Part shown: positions 1 to 7,662 of the stretch, piece by piece
How the letters are laid out: each line of letters opens with the position of its first letter
How positions within the stretch are numbered: the first letter of the stretch is position 1
Assembly: GCA_034434895.1 (NCBI GenBank)
Contig: DAOTYI010000039.1
Location: 1-23,904, forward strand
Length of the DNA: 23,904 nt
Direction of reading: 5' to 3'
Origin: DAOTXL01 sp034434895
GTDB taxonomy: Bacteria; Chloroflexota; Anaerolineae; JAAYZQ01
The notes under the pieces: generated by a model
The model's input: the letters and a program-made list of their open reading frames with translations, nothing else
The model's database searches: none
Told to the model about the DNA's origin: nothing
Position numbers and translations under genes: made by a program

Positions 1-1
1 C

Positions 2-841
2 CCTTACGCCCATCTGTCCCCGGCGCAAAAGCTCGATATCTATCTGCCTGATGAGGGCGATGGCCCTTTCCCGGTCATCATCTCGATCCACGGCGGCGCT
101 TTCATGGGCTGCGACAAGGGCGATCTCCAGGTCCTGCCCATGCTGGAGGGGCTGAAACGGGGCTACGCCGTGGTAGCCATCAACTACCGGCTGAGTCGAG
201 AAGCCACGTTTCCGGCGTTGGTGCACGACGCCAAGGCTGCGGTCCGCTGGATCCGGGCCAATGCCCGGCGTTATCACTTTGACCCGGGCAAGATCGCAGC
301 TTGGGGCAGCTCGGCTGGAGGCTACCTGGCCTCCATATTGGGCACCTCCGCTGGCGTTCCGGAACTGGAAGATCTGAGCCTGGGAAACCCCGACTTCCCC
401 AGTAACGTACAGGCCGTCGTGGATTGGTTTGGCCCGACCGATTTCCTCAAGATGGACGAGCAGTTGGCGGCTCTGGGGCTGTCCCCACCGCCGGGCATGG
501 AGCACAGCGGGGCCAACTCACCCGAATCGCTGCTGCTCGGCCAGAGGATCACCGAGATCCCAGACCGGGTCAGGGCGGCCAATCCAGAGACCTACATCAC
601 CGCGGCCGCCCCTCCATTCCTGCTTCAGCACGGAACAAGGGATGCGGTCGTGCCGGTCCAGCAGTCGATCAACTTCGCGGCTAGGTTGAGGAGTTCGCTC
701 GGGCCAGACAGGGTTACGCTCGACCTGCTCGAAGGGGCAGAACATGCAGACCCACGGTTCGAGGCCCCAGAGAACGTGCAGAGAGTGCTCGACTTCCTCG
801 ATAAGCATCTGAAATACCTGCCACACCTCAGCCCGTCCTGA
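2..841 (+). CDS. Alpha/beta hydrolase (BD-FAE / esterase-lipase type), 5' truncated
   Basis: The reading frame is open from base 2 and ends in TGA at 839-841, so the start lies outside the window. The visible protein begins PYAHLSPAQKLDIYLPDEG, as in esterases of the BD-FAE/HSL-like group. The oxyanion-hole motif HGGAF lies at about base 92-106. The nucleophile elbow is GSSAGG (about 304-321), the acid residue is likely the Asp in GTRDAVVP (about 634-657), and the catalytic His is in GAEHAD (about 733-750), so the triad looks complete. Family knowledge suggests hydrolysis of a carboxylic ester or a similar small substrate; the substrate cannot be read from sequence. No signal peptide can be judged because the N-terminus is missing. 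The ATG at 104 is internal, since it falls after the HGGAF motif, and is not the true start. Confidence 0.85.
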   Translation, partial: PYAHLSPAQKLDIYLPDEGDGPFPVIISIHGGAFMGCDKGDLQVLPMLEGLKRGYAVVAINYRLSREATFPALVHDAKAAVRWIRANARRYHFDPGKIAAWGSSAGGYLASILGTSAGVPELEDLSLGNPDFPSNVQAVVDWFGPTDFLKMDEQLAALGLSPPPGMEHSGANSPESLLLGQRITEIPDRVRAANPETYITAAAPPFLLQHGTRDAVVPVQQSINFAARLRSSLGPDRVTLDLLEGAEHADPRFEAPENVQRVLDFLDKHLKYLPHLSPS

Positions 842-877
842 GCGCACGCCCCTGCCTCAGAGCTGGCCTGAAAAGCT

Positions 878-960
878 TACCACAAAGACACAAAGGAACA
901 CGAAGGAAACGAATAAAAACTGCATGGTGCCCTTGATGTCCTTTGTGTCCTGGTGGTTTT
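878..960. repeat. Dispersed CACAAAGGACAC-type intergenic repeat, copy A
   Basis: This stretch begins ACCACAAAGACACAAAGGA and ends TCCTTTGTGTCCTGGTGGT, so its two arms are imperfect inverted copies able to fold into a long hairpin. Related sequence recurs at 7394-7525, 13240-13368 and in fragments at 13415-13541. There is no convincing coding potential. The gap 842-1289 also holds a hairpin at 1109-1145; in the remainder I see nothing I can name. Confidence 0.6.
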
Positions 961-1108
961 CTAAGTTGCACATGGCGTTGGAGGCTTTTGGCCTCACCAT
1001 CAAGCCACCACCAGGACACCGGCTGCCCGACAATGTGAACGGAACCAGCAAAAGGGGGCGATCAACCTGCTGTTCGACAAGGTCCTGGTCGGCACCGACA
1101 GCAAAATC

Positions 1109-1146
1109 AAAGGGGTTGAGCCTCAGGACGGGGCTCAACCCCTTTT
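1109..1146. terminator. Bidirectional intrinsic terminator-like hairpin
   Basis: The 14-bp perfect stem AAAGGGGTTGAGCC (1109-1122) pairs with 1132-1145 around a 9-base loop. It is flanked by short T-rich tracts on both strands. It sits between the + hydrolase and the minus-strand toxin gene, which converge, so a shared terminator is a reasonable reading. Confidence 0.6.
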
Positions 1147-1289
1147 CTGATGACAGGGTATGCCCTCAGCCGTGTCCCGACGACGAGCAGGCCGGGCAGA
1201 TCAGGGCTGGTGACCATGTGACGGTAGTCGCCGCCGTCATCCGGCAGACGCGCTCACCCGTGGAGCTTTGTTCAAAGCTGACCTGGCTA

Positions 1290-1652
1290 TTACATTCTGG
1301 CCCGCCGCACACGAATTCCTCGCGGCGTGACCACCGCAACTGCCCCCACCAAGGCTTCCAGATCGTAGGCCGTTAGGGTTTGCTCGAGCAGCTCAAGCAC
1401 CGACCGGATACCGGCTTGATCGGGGCGCAACAACAGGATCCCCTCGTGAGTTCCGGGCGGATAGCTGCGGATGTCACCGAATCCCTTGTCGGCGGTTACC
1501 AGGAACCGCTGCTCGGCCTGAACCGCTTGCCATAAGGAATTATCCTTCGCACCGCCCATCCCCTGCTCAGGCATGCTGACCGCCTCGTGCCCATAGTGTC
1601 GCAGCATCTGGACTGCTGCTCTGGGCAGATCCTCGTCTACTTTGACGCGCAC
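1290..1652 (-). CDS. DUF5615 PIN-like toxin
   Basis: The protein is 120 aa, with the N-terminal VDEDLP motif and the central TADKGFGDIR block typical of DUF5615, a PIN-like fold with presumed RNase activity. The acidic residues near Asp7, Glu8 and Asp9 and the TADKGFGD Asp residues fit a metal-binding site. The start is GTG at 1652, preceded by AAGGATC at suitable distance; the preceding antitoxin stops 10 bases upstream. DUF5615 genes usually sit directly behind a DUF433 gene, as here, forming a toxin-antitoxin-like pair. Toxicity is inferred from family and context. Length is normal for the family. Confidence 0.85.
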   Translation of the reverse strand: MRVKVDEDLPRAAVQMLRHYGHEAVSMPEQGMGGAKDNSLWQAVQAEQRFLVTADKGFGDIRSYPPGTHEGILLLRPDQAGIRSVLELLEQTLTAYDLEALVGAVAVVTPRGIRVRRARM

Positions 1653-1662
1653 CGTGTGATCC

Positions 1663-1902
1663 TTATGCCGGCAGTGGAACGAGGAGCTCTTCGTGCGTCA
1701 GCTCTGCAGCATAGGCCAGGGCTGCGCGGATATCCTCATCGGCGAGTTGCGGATAAGCCTTGCGAATCTGGGCTGGCGTCATGCCGTCGGCCAGGCTGCC
1801 CACGATCATCGCCACGGGGATGCGGGTCCCTTTGACACATGGATCGCCGTGATGCAGATCCGGCGCGATCACGATCCGCTCCCGCCAGGCCACACGCTCC
1901 AT
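1663..1902 (-). CDS. DUF433 antitoxin
   Basis: A 79-aa protein, when started at the ATG at 1902, carrying the DUF433 core: an ERI...DPCVKGTRIPV segment followed by a helix-turn-helix-like region with MTPAQIRKAYPQL and EDIRAALAYA. DUF433 proteins are small DNA-binding antitoxins that neutralise a DUF5615/PIN-type partner and probably repress their own promoter. A TTG at 1929 would add nine residues, but the ATG has an AAGGGGG ribosome-binding site 8 bases upstream and is preferred. The gene lies 10 bases upstream of the toxin in the same operon. Confidence 0.85.
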   Translation of the reverse strand: MERVAWRERIVIAPDLHHGDPCVKGTRIPVAMIVGSLADGMTPAQIRKAYPQLADEDIRAALAYAAELTHEELLVPLPA

Positions 1903-2019
1903 TTTGACCGCCCCCTTCACGCGCTCCAAGGCTGATCCTCGTTCAGCCCTGCCGGTACGGAATCAGAAGGAACCCTGACACTCTTCCCAGGTTTCCTCCC
2001 TGAGATCAATCGCCAGGTG

Positions 2020-2092
2020 TGCCCCCAAGGGAATTCGAATCCCTGTCGCCGCCTTGAAAGGGCGGTGTCCTAGGCCTCTAGACGATGGGGGC
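2020..2092 (-). tRNA. tRNA-Glu (anticodon TTC)
   Basis: Read on the minus strand, a 7-bp acceptor stem GCCCCCA/TGGGGGC closes a full cloverleaf: D arm GTC..GAC with the TAGAGGCCTAG loop, anticodon arm CCGCC-CTTTCAA-GGCGG, and T arm AGGGA-TTCGAAT-TCCCT. The anticodon in the loop is TTC, which reads Glu codons. The discriminator base is A, and CCA is not encoded. It is a single tRNA with its own promoter directly upstream. Confidence 0.95.
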
Positions 2093-2104
2093 CTGTGCGC
2101 TCCC

Positions 2105-2133
2105 ATTGTAACAGAAATGGGAGCGCAGGTCAA
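2105..2133 (-). promoter_or_regulatory. Sigma70-type promoter of tRNA-Glu, overlapped by a perfect inverted repeat
   Basis: On the minus strand, TTGACC (2133-2128) and TACAAT (2110-2105) are separated by exactly 17 bases. They place the start about 6 bases before the tRNA. A perfect 11-bp inverted repeat, GCGCTCCCATT (2097-2107) with 2116-2126, covers the -10 box and most of the spacer; it could be an operator or simply a hairpin. Confidence 0.7.
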
Positions 2134-2156
2134 GTCCAGGCTTCTGTGTCACCTGA

Positions 2157-2195
2157 GGTGCCAGGCCCTGACCGATCCGGGGAGGACCTGGCACC
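2157..2195. terminator. Hairpin downstream of the protease gene (AGGTGCCAGG-family repeat)
   Basis: GGTGCCAGG (2157-2165) pairs with CCTGGCACC (2187-2195) across a 21-base loop, starting just beyond the stop codon of the minus-strand protease. There is no strong T run, so termination is uncertain. The same arm sequence recurs at 19742-19774 and at 21541. Confidence 0.4.
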
Positions 2196-2200
2196 CCGGC

Positions 2201-5200
2201 TTATGACCCTTCGCGCAGGATGAGCGGCAGGTAGAAATAGAACCGCTCCGCCGGCGCACACTCGACTGTGACCGTCCCGCTCATCGTATCGGAACAGGCT
2301 CCCCCACAGTTCCAGACGGTCAGGGTGTAAGGATAGGTCCCATCCAGGCCAAAATCCACGACCGGTGAGGGCTCCGCGCTGCCACCAAAGGGGCCGAAAT
2401 CCCAGGCAAAGGTGAACGGCCCGGTGCCGGTCAACCCGGCGCCAAAGGTTACCGCGCAGGCGGTGATCTCGTGGGTCACGGTCAGGATTTCGACCGGCAG
2501 GCACGCCCCCTCACACTCCACCGTGACCGTCCCGGTGAGGGTGTCGGTGGAAGCCCCCTCACAATTGGAGACGGTCAGGGTGTAGGGGTAGCTGCCCGAC
2601 ACGCCGAAATTGACCGTCACGGTCGGCGCCGTGGAGGAGCCCAGGGGCCCCAGGTCCCACTCATAGACATAGGGTGGCGTGCCGCTCAGTTCGGCACTGA
2701 AGGTCACGGTGCAACCCTGGGTGTCGGTGATGAGGGCCAGGATCTCCACCGGATCACAGGGCGTCAACACCGTCAACGTCACCGGGACACCGACGTGAGG
2801 GGTGGCGGGATCGGTACTCTCCGTGTCCAACAAACCCAGGTAAACTCCCGGCTCCAGCCCCGAAGCGTCAAAGGTCACGGCGATAGAGATCCGCTCCCCA
2901 GGCCCCAGCGTGCCGCTCTGTGGCGTTTCGGAGAGCCAGGGGAGGTCGTACCCCCGCCCGCTCAGGGTGAGCGACACCGCCTCAAAGGCGTCAATCCGCC
3001 CCCAGCCGTAGACGTTGTTGGCCCCGTCGGGGCAGGGGGTGCCACCACAGGACAGGTCCTCAAGGCACAGAGCCGTACTTTCGACGATCTCTTTGATCTC
3101 TTCGGGGTCCAGGTTGAGGTTGGCCGACAGGACCAGGGCCGCTGCCCCGGCCAGGTGTGCCGCCGACAGGGAGGTTCCGCTCCACACCTGATAGCTACCA
3201 TCCACGTAGCTGGAGCGGATATTCACCCCTGGTGCGGCAACCTCCGGCTTGATCTGCCCATCGCAGGGTGAGGGGCCACGGCCGCTAAAGGGGGCGATCT
3301 GGTCGCTGCTGTCGGTCGCCCCGGCGGAGATCGCCTGGGCCAGGGCCGCCGGCGAGCTGACCGTGCCGCAGCCTGGGCCGCCGCCACCCGGCGCAAAGAC
3401 CGGCAGAATGCCGGCAGCCTGCCAGGCCAGCAGGTCTGGCTGGAATTCGGAATTGCACCCCCCGCTGCCCCACATATTCAGGCCGATGTGGGGCCGTCTG
3501 GCCGGGTCAGGATCGGCCCCGCTCAGGTCGGTGGGGGCCAACAACCACTGGAAACCGGCATGGAGGTCCGACAGGAAACAGTTCCCCGTGGCGTTACAGG
3601 CTTTGACCGCGATCCACGTTGCCCCCGGAGCCACGCCGATCTGGTTGATCCCGCCGTCGTCGCCGACCACCAGGCCGATGCCGAACGTGCTGTGGCCATT
3701 GTCGTCGTAGGGCGTGGCCTGGCCGTTCACCAGGTCGAACCAGTTGTAGTTATGGTCAAAGGTGCCACCCCCCAGGTTGCCCCGGTATTGCCCCACCAAC
3801 GCCGTGTGATCGTACATCACTCCGGTGCCGATGTTGCCCACAGTCACCCCCTGGCCGGTGACGCCCAAGGTGTCCCACACCTCGTCGGCGCGGATCCTGG
3901 CGATATTCCACTCAACCGCCTCGGACGCGGCTTCCTCCTCCCCTGGGGTGAAGGATGGGATCAAGAGCACAGCGTCGGCCCCGACATGGGCCACTTCGGG
4001 TCGGGCGGCCACCCTCTCCAGGAGCGGAGCGTCCAGGGTGGCGGCGATGGCGTTGGCCGTCAGCAGGGGGCGCGGTTCCGCCCCGGCGGCCTCCAGCAGA
4101 GCACGCAGTTCCCCACCGCTGCGCTCCGCCGTCTGTTGCAGCCGCTCATAGACAAAGCGCCCCCGCTCGGCCCGGTCCCGAAGGGCATAAGCCGGGCGCA
4201 GGTCGGCCAGCTCCCGCAGGTAGATGATGGCCCGCGCCTGCCCTGCGGCCCACACCTGGTCCCACACCGCCGCATCTACCACCGGTTCAGTTCGGGGACG
4301 GGGGGCAGGACCGGCATCCAGGGCCAGCGTCCGGCTCATCTCATGCAGCCAGAAATCGAGGGGAGCTGCCCCGGCATTGGTGATCCACAATGTCTGCGTT
4401 TCAACCTGATCGGCATAGAGGGTCGCTTCCAACGCTGGCGGCGAAACGACAATGCCCGGCACCGGCTCCAGGGCAAAGTCCTGGGTGACAGTCATGCCCG
4501 CCTGGACCTCAACCCCATGGGCCGTCTGAGAGGCATAGCCCGTCATAGAAGCCGTAACGTCGTAGGTATCGGCCGGCAGGGTCATGGTGTAGCGACCGTT
4601 CGGGTCGGTGAGGGCCTGGATGCTGCCGCCCAGGGGCTGTGCCAGCACGGTGGCCCCGGCCAGCGGCGCGCCGCTGACGGCATCGGTCACCTGGCCCACC
4701 AGCCAGCCCACCTGCGGCTGACAATCGCCGAACCATTGGATGATCCGCTGCAACACCTGCCGGCCGTTGGCCGCGTTGTTGTTGTAGATGGGCACCCAGT
4801 CGGTGCCGAAAAAGACCGTCTTCCACGATCCCCCGGCCTTGTCCACATCCAGGTTGTTGCCGCCGTTGGCCTGGCTGCGGAAAGCCACCGATGCCCCGGC
4901 GCCGGCATTGACAATGTCGCCATAGTCGCTGAAGCCGGACGGGTAGGTCAGCGGGTAGGGGCCCAACCCACCGCCGATCGGGTCGCCCGGCACGCCGTAC
5001 TTGGTGGTGGCATTGCCGCTGTCGTTGGTGAAGGAACCGATGCCCAGGTAGTTCTGGCCAAAGGTCGTCAGGCCAAAGTCGTAGAGGTAGTCCTGGCTGG
5101 AGAGGAACAGCCGCCCACCGCCATCCAGGTAAGCGGCCAGAGCCGCCTCGTCGGTGCCGTTGGGGCCGGCCGAGCCACTGTACTTGTCACCGGAGAACCA

Positions 5201-7246
5201 GATGACGATCGAGTAGCCCTGCAATCCGGCCAGGTCAGGGCCGTTGCCGCTGCCGCCGCCCACGTCAAAGATGTCATAGTCGTAGCCCAGGTTGTCCAGG
5301 GCGGCGGTAAAGTAGGGCCGCGTGTCGGGGGCGTTGTTGTCATCGTCCACCAGCAGGATGCAGGGCAGCGGTTCCAGGGCGAAATCCTGGGTCTGATTGT
5401 GGTCCACGACGATGGCCCGTTCCTGGGAACGGTGGCCATAGGCGCTGACCTGCATGGTGTAGCTGCCCTGGGGCAATGTCGCCTGGTAAAAGCCGGTGGC
5501 CGGGTCGGTCCACACCACCACGGGCGATCCCTGGAACCGGACCTCGGCGAAAAGGGGCGTCCCGCTGCCCTGCTCGGTGACCGTACCGGAGACGATGTAG
5601 GTCGGCGCCGTCTGCAGGGCAAAATCCAGAGTGGTGACGGTGTCGGTGGTGATGACCACGCCACTGACGGTAGCCGGCAGATAGCCATACGCCTCGGCAG
5701 TCACGGTGTAGGTGCCGGCCAGCAGGGTGCGGGTGTAGTAGCCGCTGGGGTCGGTGGTGGCGGGGAAGGTGTGGCCGGCGTCGTCCTCTGCCGTCACTGT
5801 GGCGTCGGCGATGGGTGCGCCGCCGCTGGCCGCCGTCACGTGCCCATCCAGATAGCCGATGCCGCCGGGGATCAGGCAGCCGGTCATGTGGGCAAAGGTG
5901 CCGAGGGCGGCCTTGACGAACTCGACGTAGTAGGGCCAGTCCTGAAAGTTGTCCATATCATCGCTGGAGGTGTGGTAGTAGGGGTTGAAATCGCCCATGT
6001 CCTCGATGCCCAGGATGGCGGTGTAGCCATATTGCCAGAACGAAGCGTGGTCGCTGGCACCGGTGCCGTTGGGGTTGATCTGCGGGATCAGGTTCAGATC
6101 GTAAGCGTCCACCACGTCGGCAAAGAGCTGGGCCAGGACCAGGGTTGGGGGCAGGCTGGCCTTGGCGTGCAGGTCAATATCGGGGCTGCTGCCGCCGCTG
6201 TTCCAGGCGATCATGTCCAGGTTCAGGTAGCCGAGGATGTTCTCGCCACGGCTGTAGGCACGCTGGGCGTAGGCGTGGCTGCCGTTCAGCCCCTGTTCCT
6301 CGCCGGTCCAGAAGGCGAAGCGCAGGGTGCAACCCCACTCGTACTGGCTGAGGATGTCGGCGGCGATCAGCGTGGCCACCGAACCGCTGGCGTTGTCGTC
6401 GGCTCCCGGCGCCGGGCCGCTGGAGGGCATGTCGTCCAGGTGGGCGCCGATGATAAAGATGTCATCGGGGTTGAGCGTGCCGGTGATGGTGCCGATGACG
6501 TTGGGATAGGTGACGCCGCCCCACTGGTGATACTCCACGGCCAGGCCCAGGCCGGCCAGGTGTTCACCGACATACTGGGTCGCCTTCTGGATAGGGGTGC
6601 CGCTGTAGGTATGGCGGGTGGTGATGGTGTAGGGCGATCCGCCGATGCTCACCGGCCATTCGCCGCTCAGCCCGCCGGTGTAGTTGTAGACCAGCCCCTG
6701 GTTCACCTGGTCGATCATCTGCTGGATCAGGGGATCCGGTTCGACGACCTCCGGGAAGGCGCTCGTGACCGGGGCGGGGCGCAACGGCTTGGGGTCGAAA
6801 GTGACGGCTGCCAGCTCGATGCCGGCCTCGGCCAGCCAGCCGGCCTGCCGGGCTGTGGTGCGCAACAGCGCCTGCACGCCATCATCCAGCAACAGGCGGC
6901 CATAGGCGTTCCAGTCAGGGATAGGCCGGCCGGGCATCAGGTAAGCCAGGTAATAGCTGGCTCCCCTCAAATCGGGATCGAGCACGGTCACCTCCAGGCC
7001 GGCGGCCTGCAACGCTTCGATCTGGCGGGGATCGGCGCCGGCCAGCAGGTACGACCCCTTGCCGGCCGCCAGTCGCGCATAGACCGGCACGCCGGCCGTC
7101 TCCACGGCCACCAGGTCCCTGGGAGCGCGCACCTCGATCTTGATCAGTGCTCGTGCCTCCGGCTGCACGGCAGCGACCGGCACCAGGCTGGCGGTCAGCA
7201 GGATGACCACCAGGAGAACAAAAGATGCGGTGAGCCTGCGTTTCAT
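2201..7246 (-). CDS. Giant secreted M28 peptidase fused to a degenerate subtilisin-like (S8) domain
   Basis: The protein is 1681 aa. Residues 1-26 form a signal peptide (MKRR, then a hydrophobic core ending VPVAA). An M28 zinc aminopeptidase-like domain covers about 170-455, with likely ligands and catalytic residues His269, Asp283, Glu316/Glu317, Asp344 and His400 all present. Three carboxypeptidase-regulatory-like beta repeats follow (about 464-545, 550-630, 853-930); between the second and third lies a GATase-like domain starting ILLVDDDNN. A bacillopeptidase-F-type S8 domain spans about 1085-1410. It keeps His1185 (GHSTF) and Ser1359 (GTSL), but Gly1140 stands where the catalytic Asp is expected (NIGTGV) and Gly1288 where the oxyanion Asn is expected. 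Two PKD-like domains and the tail FYFYLPLILREGS end the chain. It probably acts outside the cell on proteins or peptides through M28. The start ATG has an upstream AAAGGAAA. Confidence 0.9.
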   Translation of the reverse strand: MKRRLTASFVLLVVILLTASLVPVAAVQPEARALIKIEVRAPRDLVAVETAGVPVYARLAAGKGSYLLAGADPRQIEALQAAGLEVTVLDPDLRGASYYLAYLMPGRPIPDWNAYGRLLLDDGVQALLRTTARQAGWLAEAGIELAAVTFDPKPLRPAPVTSAFPEVVEPDPLIQQMIDQVNQGLVYNYTGGLSGEWPVSIGGSPYTITTRHTYSGTPIQKATQYVGEHLAGLGLAVEYHQWGGVTYPNVIGTITGTLNPDDIFIIGAHLDDMPSSGPAPGADDNASGSVATLIAADILSQYEWGCTLRFAFWTGEEQGLNGSHAYAQRAYSRGENILGYLNLDMIAWNSGGSSPDIDLHAKASLPPTLVLAQLFADVVDAYDLNLIPQINPNGTGASDHASFWQYGYTAILGIEDMGDFNPYYHTSSDDMDNFQDWPYYVEFVKAALGTFAHMTGCLIPGGIGYLDGHVTAASGGAPIADATVTAEDDAGHTFPATTDPSGYYTRTLLAGTYTVTAEAYGYLPATVSGVVITTDTVTTLDFALQTAPTYIVSGTVTEQGSGTPLFAEVRFQGSPVVVWTDPATGFYQATLPQGSYTMQVSAYGHRSQERAIVVDHNQTQDFALEPLPCILLVDDDNNAPDTRPYFTAALDNLGYDYDIFDVGGGSGNGPDLAGLQGYSIVIWFSGDKYSGSAGPNGTDEAALAAYLDGGGRLFLSSQDYLYDFGLTTFGQNYLGIGSFTNDSGNATTKYGVPGDPIGGGLGPYPLTYPSGFSDYGDIVNAGAGASVAFRSQANGGNNLDVDKAGGSWKTVFFGTDWVPIYNNNAANGRQVLQRIIQWFGDCQPQVGWLVGQVTDAVSGAPLAGATVLAQPLGGSIQALTDPNGRYTMTLPADTYDVTASMTGYASQTAHGVEVQAGMTVTQDFALEPVPGIVVSPPALEATLYADQVETQTLWITNAGAAPLDFWLHEMSRTLALDAGPAPRPRTEPVVDAAVWDQVWAAGQARAIIYLRELADLRPAYALRDRAERGRFVYERLQQTAERSGGELRALLEAAGAEPRPLLTANAIAATLDAPLLERVAARPEVAHVGADAVLLIPSFTPGEEEAASEAVEWNIARIRADEVWDTLGVTGQGVTVGNIGTGVMYDHTALVGQYRGNLGGGTFDHNYNWFDLVNGQATPYDDNGHSTFGIGLVVGDDGGINQIGVAPGATWIAVKACNATGNCFLSDLHAGFQWLLAPTDLSGADPDPARRPHIGLNMWGSGGCNSEFQPDLLAWQAAGILPVFAPGGGGPGCGTVSSPAALAQAISAGATDSSDQIAPFSGRGPSPCDGQIKPEVAAPGVNIRSSYVDGSYQVWSGTSLSAAHLAGAAALVLSANLNLDPEEIKEIVESTALCLEDLSCGGTPCPDGANNVYGWGRIDAFEAVSLTLSGRGYDLPWLSETPQSGTLGPGERISIAVTFDASGLEPGVYLGLLDTESTDPATPHVGVPVTLTVLTPCDPVEILALITDTQGCTVTFSAELSGTPPYVYEWDLGPLGSSTAPTVTVNFGVSGSYPYTLTVSNCEGASTDTLTGTVTVECEGACLPVEILTVTHEITACAVTFGAGLTGTGPFTFAWDFGPFGGSAEPSPVVDFGLDGTYPYTLTVWNCGGACSDTMSGTVTVECAPAERFYFYLPLILREGS

Positions 7247-7342
7247 AGGCGATTTCCTTTCTGTTGTGAACTTTTTGTCCGAAAACCTGCTTCAGGCAGG
7301 CCGGCGTCCGCTCCAGGGTTTGGGCCTGGCGAGGACGACCTC

Positions 7343-7371
7343 AGTGTAACACAATCCTCACCGGTCAGCAA
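7343..7371 (-). promoter_or_regulatory. Promoter of the secreted protease gene
   Basis: On the minus strand, TTGCTG (7371-7366) and TACACT (7348-7343) are 17 bases apart. Transcription would start near 7336, giving a leader of about 90 bases. The leader contains a small CCTGC/GCAGG hairpin before the AAAGGAAA ribosome-binding site. Confidence 0.5.
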
Positions 7372-7393
7372 GTTGGCTCCAGGCCTTTGAGTC

Positions 7394-7525
7394 ACTATTC
7401 AGGCAGGCGACTTGTTAACCACAAAGGACACAAAGGACACGAAAAATACAAGGCGACTTTTAACCACAAAGGACACGAAAAATACAAGAGAAAACCTTGG
7501 TGTCCTTAGTGGTAAAAAGAGCTAT
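7394..7525. repeat. Dispersed CACAAAGGACAC-type repeat, copy B (tandem)
   Basis: Two tandem units each contain AACCACAAAGGACAC and GAAAAATACAAG. The second continues into AGAGAAAACC, TGTCCTTAGTGG and AAAGAGCTAT. The 19-mer ATTCAGGCAGGCGACTTGT (7397-7415) is present in exact inverted form at 13267-13285. The unit is non-coding and lies between divergent genes. Confidence 0.7.
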
Positions 7526-7574
7526 GGCTGAGCAGTTACGCCTTTGAAAGGGGGACGAGCTTTCCAGGCCCTTT

Positions 7575-7603
7575 TTGCTCTTTGACGCCAGCTGTGTTAT
7601 AAT
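7575..7603 (+). promoter_or_regulatory. Promoter of the AIM24-like gene
   Basis: TTGCTC (7575-7580) and a perfect TATAAT (7598-7603) are separated by 17 bases. This would give a leader of about 50 bases before the ATG at 7663. Confidence 0.65.
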
Positions 7604-7662
7604 GGGAGTGGAGGCTTTAGCCGGTGAAGACAGGTTCATCATTTTGAAAGGAGAAAATTGAA

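Noticed and set aside
965..1150. Possible C-terminal coding remnant reading NQQKGAINLLFDKVLVGTD
   Set aside because: It is short, has no start, no recognised family, and ends inside the terminator hairpin. It might be a decayed gene end, but the evidence is too thin to list.
3488..7390. A 1300-codon open frame on the + strand
   Set aside because: It lies fully antisense to the M28-S8 protease, which has clear domains and a signal peptide. The + frame gives low-complexity Gly/Val/His/Gln-rich sequence typical of GC-rich antisense frames.
7418..7487. Tandem repeats resembling a CRISPR start
   Set aside because: There are only two units with no unique spacers of constant length and no cas genes. 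They match the dispersed intergenic repeat family instead.
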